From: Bacteroidota bacterium
GTDB lineage: Bacteria > Bacteroidota > Bacteroidia > Chitinophagales > Saprospiraceae
Reading direction: 5' to 3'
Assembly: GCA_003045895.1 (NCBI GenBank)
Contig: PZPC01000036.1
Location: forward strand, 1-53,524
DNA: 53,524 nt
The notes below the pieces were generated by a model that made no database searches, had not been told where the DNA came from, and saw only the letters and a list, made by a program, of their open reading frames with translations. The translations under genes and the position numbers were made by a program. Position 1 is the stretch's first letter, and the number at the start of each line of letters is the position of its first letter. Positions 19,201 through 24,901 of the stretch are shown here, piece after piece.

Positions 19201-20501
19201 GGGCTGCGCGGGAGGTCATACGTTCCACCGCCTAAAGGACTGAAATAAAGCGAGGTATCGGGATCGGTATAGAGGATGCCAGCTATCCCTTCCCCGTAGA
19301 GGTCGACGGGGGAATAACGGCCGCCGTCGTCGTAACCGACCAGTCTTTTGCCCCGTAGGGTAAGTTGCCGGAATGCCTGTGCCTGAGGCCGGAATGCCTG
19401 GTAGTTGAACTCCAGGAGCGGCATTTCTTTTTGCTCAAAAAGCCCTTCCCTGTTTTTTCGAAAACCAATCTGCCGGGCCGCCCGGAGCTGGCTCATTTTT
19501 TCGGTTTTTTTGTATGCCAGCTCCAGCGCGCGCACCAACTGGGGCCGTTCCCCCAACTCCGGGAAGTGGTGGAATATCAGCACCGATTCACAGCGGCGGT
19601 GGGTGCGTACTTCAAAACCGGGCCGGTAGGTCGAATAGGCGTCCAGACGGGATGCCCAGGTATTTGTCGGGCGGTCGGGGTCGATTGTGGACGGTTCATC
19701 CAGGTCGAATTCGCCATAGTTGAACAGCACCTGGAAGGCCCATCTTTCCGTGCCGTTTTCAGCGTTGTAGTTCCCGTAGCGGATGCGCTGCAGGTGCACA
19801 TTGGCGTGGTGCAGGCCGTTTCTTCCCCCCGGATTAGCGGAGACCTGGTCGTTGTCTTCGCGCTTGTATTCGTACTGAATGCGGTTGCCTTTCGCATCCA
19901 CGGTTTCCTCCAGGTTCCACTGAAAAATGCGGTAATTCTGGGTAGGGTCAAAGACCCGGGCGGAGGGGCTGCGGCCGTAAACATGAAGGACATTTTCCGC
20001 CGTGCGGACCTGCCAGTGCGACGTGCCGTCGTCGGTGTTGGTCCAGTGTTCGATCCGCGCGTAGAGGCCCTCCGTCCGGGGGCGGTAGCGCTTCACCTGG
20101 TAAGCAATCCCATCCAGTGTTTTAGGGTAAGCAATGGCCCGCCACTCCTCGTCTTCCTGCGTTAATTCCGGGACCAGGTGGTCCGAATTCAAGAGGATAA
20201 AGGTATCCTCTTCCTGGTACAAAGGCACCCCGCGGTCGGTGCGTCGGGAAATAGTGGGGAGGTTCAAACTAAAATCCCACCCGAAAAGGGAATTCCCGCT
20301 ACCGGAACTGTAGCGCAACTCCAGGTCGGGCTCCAGCCCCCGCCCGGGGGTGAGCGGCAGGGGTATCCGAAAACTGCCGGTACCCGAAAACACGTCCGGT
20401 TGAAAGGTCTCGCCCAAGCCTTTGCTCGCACCCCCACCCTTTGGCAGCGCTATTTCCGGCGACTGAATCTGACCTTGGACGGGTTGGTTTTCGTGCGGCA
20501 T
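13245..20501 (-). CDS. Fused TcB-TcC toxin protein with Rhs core and unknown C-terminal cargo
   Basis: The 2418-aa protein fuses TcB and TcC. Residues about 20-370 are the SpvB/TcdB N-terminal domain (LPKGGGASKGLGETFQPDVF). FG-GAP/VCBS propeller repeats follow at about 450-640 (DVDGNGIGDF, DLDGNGFADI), then TcB middle regions and YD/Rhs repeats (YDPLGRAIRK, YDSLGRTVQA, YDPVGNITRL). The Rhs-associated core GLYYYGSRYYAPWLGRWLNP and the closing NNPIRHIDPAGN lie at about 2080-2144. In known TcC proteins this core self-cleaves and leaves the cargo inside the TcB-TcC cocoon. Residues 2145-2418 (13248-14069) are the variable cargo; no known toxin fold was recognised. The start is the first ATG (MPHENQ); a TTG 36 bp upstream gives an unlikely 12-aa extension. 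No separate immunity gene is visible, as expected for a toxin aimed at eukaryotes. Confidence 0.93.
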   Translation of the reverse strand: MPHENQPVQGQIQSPEIALPKGGGASKGLGETFQPDVFSGTGSFRIPLPLTPGRGLEPDLELRYSSGSGNSLFGWDFSLNLPTISRRTDRGVPLYQEEDTFILLNSDHLVPELTQEDEEWRAIAYPKTLDGIAYQVKRYRPRTEGLYARIEHWTNTDDGTSHWQVRTAENVLHVYGRSPSARVFDPTQNYRIFQWNLEETVDAKGNRIQYEYKREDNDQVSANPGGRNGLHHANVHLQRIRYGNYNAENGTERWAFQVLFNYGEFDLDEPSTIDPDRPTNTWASRLDAYSTYRPGFEVRTHRRCESVLIFHHFPELGERPQLVRALELAYKKTEKMSQLRAARQIGFRKNREGLFEQKEMPLLEFNYQAFRPQAQAFRQLTLRGKRLVGYDDGGRYSPVDLYGEGIAGILYTDPDTSLYFSPLGGGTYDLPRSPATLPINSGLQNAVYALQDIDGDGNLELTLSANGINGYYALRPDQTWENFRSFPAFPLEYGSPLKESLDVDGNGIGDFMVDAGTAHRIYYSKGREGWSSPAMVSKEFDYPSPRAGSEEEVLVFADVFGDGGDHRVRISRGRVEVWPNLGHGKFGKPVLLGNAPTFEGPLNADQVFTADLDGNGFADIIYVHSQYLYLYFNQSGNAFSEPVPIRLPAPFDRISELNFADILGDGTTSLVISYQGPDLRHYYYPFSGGQKPHTLLEVDNNLGAVTRIAYKSSTEFYLADKKAGHPWVSKLPNPVQVIEKTETIDQLSGSKLVARYAYHHGHYDPWNRTFQGFGMVERWDTEAFAQYQTSDLSDTPFQTTEKALHALPVYTKTWYHTGVFRREGLYAKQFESEYFPGDPEALSLPDSGFEKPGDRDRSDSLPDAYRAMNGLVLREEIYSLDEQGEPARLYSVTENKAVIRTVQPQGSNKFGVYQALEQESIHYDYELDLQAGAAPDPRASHSLVLEFDAFGQALQTCDLAYPRRPANRPEAFPEQDQPLAICEWVSYFQETAEDEWYLWGIPLERRTFALSGLGSGDLRVGGSRYFSSEKLQEKAAAALANSQPFEAKLNASGAAARLIHWQRSFYWKKAADGSLIAAAFGEVDGLALEFKTETALHSQVGMHQLFGEKITLAAVDDLLGDPGKGAYLLRDGYWWNPRLRAHYFGAAGFYQLQQTLDPFDSRSTIGYDPYFLAIVQTTDALDNRYHAEIDYQVMQARRHTDLNGNTTEALFDPLGRVRLTSLYGLETDSDGTLVRRGDAPLVDDVHLTNKPTSLDLILAAPHDYLQGATTFFHYDPFAWQDRREPPYWMAVLRETHVSELETGTRSPCQITISYSDGFGRTLQEKLKVEPGLAWVITEGSITQQQTTDRWLTSGRTVYDNKGNPIKEYEPYYSSEATWQTEETVGQFGVSPVIHYDPLGRAIRKDLPKGFFEKIEFSAWEVRSFDANDTLADSLYHQFYRGSLSDAEKSNPLLNNLPATLSGDETDSLNKALQHKNTPSVQTLDVLGRAFREAQLLVAGGEAFPTHTELDSQGNALSQTDPRLLAAGAGPNFRTDFGMNGMALRSISADSGTYWTLYDATDSIFQAWDSRGYHQVWLYDSLGRTVQALVQGNGLDQVVEEIHYGESVSDSMDRNLRGQIAYAFDQAGSIRNDRFSFRGKLLQTTRTLRAAYKAEANWNEQQNSALAADHPWRHKGFELPDPHTEPLVRHWAYDALGRVVREEKPLAAGQITYGYHLSGRLNAVAFSRATEQLAGVIGISYNARNQRETIQYDNGVSTRYAYDPDTWSLTSLVSHKNGTRFQDVRYTYDPVGNITRLRDNSHRAIFTNNSRIEPLNDYTYDARYRLTRATGRHRPGTTQTGSGQPDYAQFFQSPAGPNDDLMIRNYTRQYAYDQGDNLLQIRELGGFTRDISCDAGSNRALVAHSGSSPNFASAFDANGNLLALDHLQGLTWNYRNALSSATIIRRDANQLADAEYYVYDGDGKRVRKVGEFLEHGGANIRIEEKIYLEGFELSRTRYEDRVSRETQEVHLLDDQRRIAIHRWVLVGKKTQEAAASTRYQLGNHLDSAAVEVNAQGELITYEEYYPYGGTALVAGRSEREVKEKEYRYSGKERDSATGLYYYGSRYYAPWLGRWLNPDPLGPVDGLNGYFFVGNNPIRHIDPAGNKYKQAIFKGPLGNKKNESPLDKLLDSMDTPKVKAMMDKGIKEASDAFNAKTKADQFDVPSPADYVKKAGLEGKLKPAKGKVDKLVFDFDVRVFGGNTNQVKFGKSSPGVEKFKELAPQANPDHPGGANAPKNDAMVIHGSFDLAGLGHVITERTAMKMGDETVYFDLPVTNYQGTGKLGMKQNAAEKKAADQFYANFEGILMEVDLSKAPDALKAQYADRMEDGKVGLDVHELANMSVVLGMARLGIVPVGADPPQEEAQVKTDPPPLQRRHTI

Positions 20502-20576
20502 AAGGTGGTGGATAAGATTGAAGGTGGTAGATAACAAGCGCTGGTCGGGGAAGACTCAGCTGCCGTTGTACTGTAT

Positions 20577-20771
20577 TTACTGGTTATCCTGCTCATCCGG
20601 AACGGTAAAATTCCGCGACAATTCCTCCTCTAGCACCTGGATGGCGCCCTGTATCCGGAGCATGGCCTCCCGTAAATTGTTTTCCTTGTTTTTCAAGTCG
20701 GTCAACATGGTTTGGCCTTTTTCCAGTTCCTCCCGGAGTTCGGTCAGCCGCTTTTCTAATTGGGTTTTCAT
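20577..20771 (-). CDS. Small coiled-coil protein in the Tc operon
   Basis: The 64-aa protein (MKTQLEKRLTELREELEKGQ...) has clear heptad spacing of Leu/Ile/Met over residues 4-50, so it should form a parallel helical bundle or coiled coil. The short tail (NFTVPDEQDNQ) is acidic. There is no signal peptide or membrane segment. It lies 34 bp after the fibre-like gene and 75 bp before TcBC, all on one strand. The ATG at 20771 was chosen; the frame is open further upstream to 20876, but that would overlap the fibre gene and has no helical pattern. The family is not recognised. It may be a trimerisation or chaperone partner of the fibre protein (inference). Confidence 0.65.
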   Translation of the reverse strand: MKTQLEKRLTELREELEKGQTMLTDLKNKENNLREAMLRIQGAIQVLEEELSRNFTVPDEQDNQ

Positions 20772-20805
20772 AGCTATTATGGGTTGGATTCGGCGGTTGA
20801 GACCA

Positions 20806-21906
20806 TCAGACGACGTTTTGCCAGCCGCCTGGTACGTGTTTCCATTTTCCACCCTCCCCGCAGATGTAAAGTTCATTTCCGGAGATCATGATTTGCCCGT
20901 GTGTGCCGACGGTACTGGCGTTGGGGCGCAGTGGGGAGGGCGTAATCATCACCCCCGTGGTGGTGAGATTGGCAACCGTCAGGTCGGTGGCCGTGACGGC
21001 TTGCAGGGAGGTAGGGCCGCTGAGGACCGTCAGCTGGGTGGCCGTCAGCTCGGCGGCCGTCAGCTTGGTAGCCGTGGCGACTTGCAAGGAGGTCGGACCA
21101 GTAGTAACCGTCAGCTTAGCAGTCGTCAGCTCGGTGGCCGTGGTAGCTTGCAGGGAGGTCGGCCCGGTGACGACCGTCAGTTTAGCGGCGGTCAGCTCGG
21201 TAGCCGTGGTGGCTTGCAACGCGGTAGGGCCGGTGGTGACCGTCAGCTCCGTAGCCGTCAGCTTGGTAGCCGTGGTGACTTGCAACGACGTAGCGCCAGT
21301 GGTGATGGTCAGCTTGGTAGCCGCCAGTTCGGTAGCGGTCAATTTAGTGGCCGTAGTGACTTGCAGTGACGTAGCGCCAGTGGTGACCGTCAGTTGGGTG
21401 GCCGCCAGTTCAGTGGCGGTCAATTTAGTAGCCGTGGTGGTTTGCAGGGAGGTATCACCAGTCGTGACCGTCAGCCTGGTGGCCGTCAGCTCCGTAGCGG
21501 TGGTGGCTTGCAGGGAAGTAACGCCGGTGGTAACGGTAAGTTGGGTAGCCGCCAGCTCGGTAGCGGTGGTGGCTTGCAGCGACGTAGCACCAGTGGTGAC
21601 CGTCAGTTGGGTAGCTGCCAGTTCGGTAGCGGTCAACTTAGTGGCCGTAGTGACTTGCAGCGAGGTCGCACCGGTGGCGACCGTCAGTTTAGCAGCGGTT
21701 AGCTCGGTGGCCGTGGTGGCCTGCAGAGAGGTAGAGCCGCTGACCTTAAGATCGGTGGCGCTAAGGTCGACAATGGTGATGGTGCTTAAATTATTCGCCA
21801 CCTCCAACTCCTCGATGACCAGTTTTTTAGCGCGCAAGGTGTCCTCCACCGTCATGTTTTCGACCATAAAGTCCCTGACCAGGTCATCGGAAATAATGTT
21901 AGCCAT
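20806..21906 (-). CDS. Repetitive fibre-like protein opening the Tc operon
   Basis: The 366-aa protein has three parts. Residues 1-54 are non-repetitive and rich in acidic and hydrophobic residues. Residues 55-315 are eleven tandem repeats built around GxTSLQxTTATxLT; after a slightly short first unit, each is 22 or 27 residues, so length changes in exact steps of five, as expected for stacked beta-helix or fibre rungs. Residues 316-366 (GTHGQIMISGNELYICGEGG, then KWKHV) resemble the short cap common at the end of phage tail-fibre and S74-type proteins (GTxGxI...lYVCv...tWkRv). It has no signal peptide. It is the first gene of the toxin operon. A role as an attachment fibre, or a structural partner of the toxin, is inference. 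The same DNA is open on the opposite strand only because of its repetitive composition. Confidence 0.75.
   Translation of the reverse strand: MANIISDDLVRDFMVENMTVEDTLRAKKLVIEELEVANNLSTITIVDLSATDLKVSGSTSLQATTATELTAAKLTVATGATSLQVTTATKLTATELAATQLTVTTGATSLQATTATELAATQLTVTTGVTSLQATTATELTATRLTVTTGDTSLQTTTATKLTATELAATQLTVTTGATSLQVTTATKLTATELAATKLTITTGATSLQVTTATKLTATELTVTTGPTALQATTATELTAAKLTVVTGPTSLQATTATELTTAKLTVTTGPTSLQVATATKLTAAELTATQLTVLSGPTSLQAVTATDLTVANLTTTGVMITPSPLRPNASTVGTHGQIMISGNELYICGEGGKWKHVPGGWQNVV
20962..21744 (-). repeat. Tandem coding repeat array, units of 66 or 81 bp
   Basis: These eleven units encode the repeats of the fibre-like protein. DNA identity between units is high, so unequal recombination could change the copy number without breaking the frame, since 66 and 81 are both multiples of three. 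Confidence 0.85.
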
Positions 21907-21956
21907 AATGAATTGGGTTTAAAGGTTTTTAAGCTTGGTGCGCGCTACGCCATTCG

Positions 21957-21964
21957 CAAATTTA
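21957..21964 (-). promoter_or_regulatory. Candidate -7 element of the Tc operon promoter
   Basis: On the minus strand TAAATTTG fits the Bacteroidota -7 consensus TAnnTTTG exactly, 50 bp upstream of the first gene of the toxin operon. No good -33 TTTG is present at normal spacing, so a regulator may be needed (inference). Confidence 0.45.
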
Positions 21965-22035
21965 TTCGTGTAAAATAGTGCTTTTGAACGGGGAATTCAA
22001 GCCAGGGGTGGAAAAACCTATGGAAAGCAGCAGAA

Positions 22036-22101
22036 GCCTAAGTTAGCCCCGCTATTCGTAGACTTTGTCTACGAATAAATAGCAACAGCAGGTTGTTAGG
22101 C
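22036..22101 (-). repeat. attC-like element containing the right 50-bp repeat copy
   Basis: On the minus strand it begins with GCCTAAC (22101-22095), the exact R'' box consensus RYYYAAC. It holds the hairpin of the dispersed 50-bp repeat (22047-22096), including the perfect 9-bp stem TTCGTAGAC/GTCTACGAA. It ends 66 nt later in CTTAGGC (22042-22036), one base off the R' box GTTRRRY. Length and fold suit an integron attC site. The mismatch at the conserved G, and the copy at 2132-2181 that lacks the outer boxes, argue for caution. Confidence 0.4.
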
Positions 22102-22112
22102 ATTCGTGCGTT

Positions 22113-22340
22113 CTAAGCCGCTTGCTCTTCTACGATTAGTTTTAAATGGTGAGGATTTAACAACCCATTTAACTCTTCTACAAACGCTAATCTTCTGTCA
22201 ATATATTGTTGTATCTCATGTTGGCGAGCATCATGTTTTGCATGCAATGCCAATAAGTCATCTAGCCGAATAATCTCTTCTATCAATTCAGATATTTTTA
22301 TCGCTCTACTTGCTACTTCTTCAAATCCTACTTGGCTCAT
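22113..22340 (-). CDS. Small all-helical protein paired with the nucleotidyltransferase-like gene
   Basis: The 75-aa protein has no signal peptide. It is almost entirely predicted helix (ASRAIKISELIEEIIRLDDL, then HEIQQYIDRRLAFVEELNGL) and acidic at its end. The family is not recognised. Its ATG overlaps, through ATGA, the TGA that would end the upstream nucleotidyltransferase-like frame if that gene's amber codon were read through. This shows the pair evolved as a translationally coupled two-gene module. The stop codon is 11 bp from the GCCTAAC box of the attC-like element, the tight packing typical of integron cassettes. A toxin-antitoxin or regulatory partner role is inference. The module is clearly more AT-rich than the genes on either side. 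Confidence 0.7.
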   Translation of the reverse strand: MSQVGFEEVASRAIKISELIEEIIRLDDLLALHAKHDARQHEIQQYIDRRLAFVEELNGLLNPHHLKLIVEEQAA

Positions 22341-22432
22341 AATTCAAATTTTTGGTGAATGACTTGAACGTAACCTCTTTTAAACCGTTTTCCAGCTCTA
22401 TTTTTCCGCGTCTTTGAAAACTGGTTGTCCTA
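22337..22432 (-). other. Read-through tail of the amber-truncated gene
   Basis: After the TAG at 22430-22432 the same frame stays open for 30 codons (DNQFSKTRKNRAGKRFKRGY, then VQVIHQKFEL) to a TGA at 22337-22339. The segment resembles the usual C-terminal end of DUF6932-like proteins (FsktR..G..krGyv.i). A TGG-to-TAG change at one codon would explain the truncation. Confidence 0.7.
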
Positions 22433-22834
22433 ATATACTAGGTTTCCTTGAAATAATTGAAACTTATCGTGTTTCTCTGGGTATGATCCAACTATATAAG
22501 CATCCACTCCAAATTCTGACTTTGCTGTCTTCCTAAACCTTCCTTCTATTAACTCATGTTTCTCGTCATAAGTTTCATGAGCGATTATGGTCACTACGTC
22601 AATATCTCGTGGATTCAGCTTTGTTGTCGTAAAGCTACCTCCTACCCATTGAATAATATCTTTCGTGACTTCAGATCTAAATGACATTGTATATTTATTA
22701 TATCCATCGAACAACCTTGCCCTAGTTTCACTTTTAGGAAATTTATCCACGAAGTACAATTTAAACTCATCAATACTCAGCTCCACTCTTTCTGGTGGTT
22801 CTATAAATCCTCGTCCTTCATATTTTACAGGCAT
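22430..22834 (-). CDS. DUF6932-like nucleotidyltransferase-fold protein, truncated by an amber codon
   Basis: The 134-aa product carries the polymerase-beta-like signature GGSFTTTKLNPRDIDVV (about residues 65-81), with the G-S motif and the DxD pair (RDIDVV). This matches DUF6932-type proteins. The frame stops at TAG and then continues in phase for 30 conserved-looking residues up to the coupled next gene, so the ancestral protein was about 165 aa. The residue lost to TAG was probably Trp (YW before DNQF). The present product may be inactive, or the stop may be suppressed or a sequencing error. It is AT-rich compared with flanking genes and is the first gene of the cassette-like module bounded by GTTAGGC boxes. 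No promoter was identified. Confidence 0.7.
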   Translation of the reverse strand: MPVKYEGRGFIEPPERVELSIDEFKLYFVDKFPKSETRARLFDGYNKYTMSFRSEVTKDIIQWVGGSFTTTKLNPRDIDVVTIIAHETYDEKHELIEGRFRKTAKSEFGVDAYIVGSYPEKHDKFQLFQGNLVY

Positions 22835-22930
22835 ATTCTTTTTGATTGCTTCGCGTGTAATGCCAAGGTCAGATACAGATGCTATAATTCAAAATATTCA
22901 CATTGTGCTTTTGCATTTTCCTCCTCCATG

Positions 22931-22940
22931 ATGCCTAACA
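22931..22940. repeat. Outer inverted box of the cassette-like module
   Basis: ATGCCTAACA here is the exact reverse complement of TGTTAGGCAT at 22094-22103. On the minus strand it reads GTTAGGC, 10 bp beyond the CocE-like stop codon, and marks the other edge of the AT-rich two-gene module. It fits an integron core site G/TTAGGC, but could also be chance or a short terminal repeat. Confidence 0.4.
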
Positions 22941-22949
22941 GCCATAAAG

Positions 22950-24830
22950 CTACCTGCCCGCAGGCAAAACCGGCAAAATAATCCGGGAAGGATAAGCCGC
23001 CGAATGAAAAATGGTATTGTCGGCAGCTATCATCCGGCGATGCTTCCCCAGGGCTTCGCCCGTGTTGGGGTTTACATCCCAGCGGGGGAAATTGCTACTC
23101 GAAATATCGACCCTTAGGCGATGGCCTTTTTTGAAAACGTTCGCCGTCGGGAAGGGTTCAATGGTCACCTGGTAGGTTTCGCCGGGCGTAATGAGGTCCC
23201 TTTCGTGGCGGCCATTCCGATAGCTCATCCGCACGATACCATCGGTAATATTCAGCTCAAAGCCCGCCGGGAAATCCGCCGACGGGGGATACACATCCAC
23301 CAGTTTAACCGTAAAGTCGGTATCGACGGCCGAAGAGGCGCAGTACAATTCTACCGTTACCGGGCCTACAATTTGCAGGTCTTCCGCCAGGGGTTCGGTC
23401 TGAAAAACAACCACATCCTGCCGCGATCGGGTCGGCAGATAAGGGGGCTGGCTGGCTACAAAATCCGGACGCTCGCGCTGATTGTAAGCACCGTCTTTCA
23501 CCCGTGCCGATACGTTCCCACCCAGCGTCGGCACCGGATGCGCAGGGTCGTAGGTGAAGGTCGTTGCCGAGGTTGCTGCTACCGGCTTTTGTGGCACGAG
23601 GCTGCCATCGGCCTGAAAATAATAGGCCGTTTCAACCCGTTCTTCCGGCGGCCAGTGCGCCAGGTTCAGCCAGTGCCCGCCGTGGCGGAGGCGCCCGGCC
23701 TCGTTTTTTGTCCCGTCGCCCGTGCCCATCACAAAAACCTGGATGGGCTTGGCGGGCAAGCGGTCGTCCTTCAGCCCCTTGAGGAGGTAATCGAACCACA
23801 GGCCCTGGTAGGTGGTATTGAAATCAGGAATGGCGGCAGCTGCCCCAAAGTCTACATCGCCCGCATAGGTTCGCTCGTTGCCACTGTGTGTCCAGGGGCC
23901 AATGACCAGCCATTTGGGCGATTCCTGAAGACTGTCGAGCACCTCGAAATTTTGCAGGGTGCCCCGCAGAAAAATATCGTACCATCCGCCCACGTGCACC
24001 ATCGGCACGTCGGCCGTTTGCTGGTAATAGGCTTCCCAATTGAGGCCCAGTTCCCGCCAGTAGTCGTCATAATCGGCATGGGTTGCTTCCTCGAGAATAT
24101 AATCTTCAAAATTGGGGGCAATAGCCAGCGGGCTCAATCCTTTGCGGAATGGCCAAACCGCATACCAATCCTCAATTTTTTCAATTTCAAAATGAGCCTG
24201 GACCACCGGGTCTTCAATTTCTGCCGGTATCTGCCTAAAGGCCCAGGTCAGTTCGCGGCCCAGCTCAAAAGCGCCGCCCTGCCGCACGGCATGGTCCCAG
24301 GCGTTGGACATGCCGCCCATATTCAGGATCATCGCCCCCAGGCCCTGCGGATCAAGCTTCGAGGCATCGGCCTGGGAATGAGCCGCATAAGAAGTGCCCC
24401 ACATGCCCACCCGGCCGTCTACGTAAGGCAAGGCCGCCAGCCATTCAATGGTAGCCGCCCCGTCCGAAGCCTCCAGCGGATTGTATTTGGTGAAAACCCC
24501 TTCTGAATCATACCGCCCCCGCAAATCCTGAACAGCTACCACGTAACCTGTGGCAACTAAATGCCCGATCGCCGCAAGAAACCTATCCGACATTTTGCCG
24601 TAGGGTGTCCGCTGTAGCACCACTGGCAGGACCGTATCCACCGGCCCTGCGCCATCCGCTAGGCGGTAAATATCAGTAGCCAATTGGATACCATCCGGAG
24701 CCGGAATCATGACATTTCGCTGCACAACGATGTGCTCAAAACCGGTCATTTTTTCAAAAACCGCCTGCGTATAGGAGGTACCGCAGACCAACAACAGGCA
24801 GGAACATAGGACAAGCGAAGATCTTCTCAT
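22950..24830 (-). CDS. CocE/NonD-family alpha/beta hydrolase (X-Pro dipeptidyl-peptidase type)
   Basis: The 626-aa secreted hydrolase has a signal peptide (about 1-23). The alpha/beta-hydrolase domain (about 35-380) includes QDLRGRYDSEG (101-111) and the nucleophile elbow GTSYAA with Ser147; HVGGWYDIF and GPWTHSG probably supply the acid and His of the triad. The C-terminal half is the jelly-roll PepX_C domain (VTVELYCASSAVDTDFTVKL, then VDVYP, and later LRVDISSSNFPRWDVN). Family members cleave acyl or ester bonds, such as cocaine esterase, or X-Pro peptides, and the substrate here is unknown. The gene starts 71 bp after the STAND NTPase stop on the same strand, so co-transcription is possible. 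The stop codon abuts the cassette-like module. Confidence 0.92.
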   Translation of the reverse strand: MRRSSLVLCSCLLLVCGTSYTQAVFEKMTGFEHIVVQRNVMIPAPDGIQLATDIYRLADGAGPVDTVLPVVLQRTPYGKMSDRFLAAIGHLVATGYVVAVQDLRGRYDSEGVFTKYNPLEASDGAATIEWLAALPYVDGRVGMWGTSYAAHSQADASKLDPQGLGAMILNMGGMSNAWDHAVRQGGAFELGRELTWAFRQIPAEIEDPVVQAHFEIEKIEDWYAVWPFRKGLSPLAIAPNFEDYILEEATHADYDDYWRELGLNWEAYYQQTADVPMVHVGGWYDIFLRGTLQNFEVLDSLQESPKWLVIGPWTHSGNERTYAGDVDFGAAAAIPDFNTTYQGLWFDYLLKGLKDDRLPAKPIQVFVMGTGDGTKNEAGRLRHGGHWLNLAHWPPEERVETAYYFQADGSLVPQKPVAATSATTFTYDPAHPVPTLGGNVSARVKDGAYNQRERPDFVASQPPYLPTRSRQDVVVFQTEPLAEDLQIVGPVTVELYCASSAVDTDFTVKLVDVYPPSADFPAGFELNITDGIVRMSYRNGRHERDLITPGETYQVTIEPFPTANVFKKGHRLRVDISSSNFPRWDVNPNTGEALGKHRRMIAADNTIFHSAAYPSRIILPVLPAGR

Positions 24831-24901
24831 GAGCAGCTTGGTGGAAGGATTTGTAAAGGAGCGGGTTAAAATACGACTTGTTTTTTGGGTAGGCTCGATC
24901 C

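Noticed and set aside
20962-21744. Tandem array considered as CRISPR
   Set aside because: The repeats are coding, contiguous and without spacers, and no cas genes are present.
20888-21922. Repetitive Val/Ser-rich frame opposite the fibre-like gene
   Set aside because: The repeats leave both strands open. The minus-strand reading has a plausible N-terminus, a tail-fibre-like cap and an operon context; the plus-strand reading has none.
22882-22929. 15-codon frame after GGAGG-like bases upstream of the nucleotidyltransferase-like gene
   Set aside because: Too short to support as a gene; it may be a leader peptide or the remnant of an earlier start.
23121-24506. Long plus-strand frame opposite the CocE-like gene
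   Set aside because: Antisense to a clear hydrolase with catalytic motifs.
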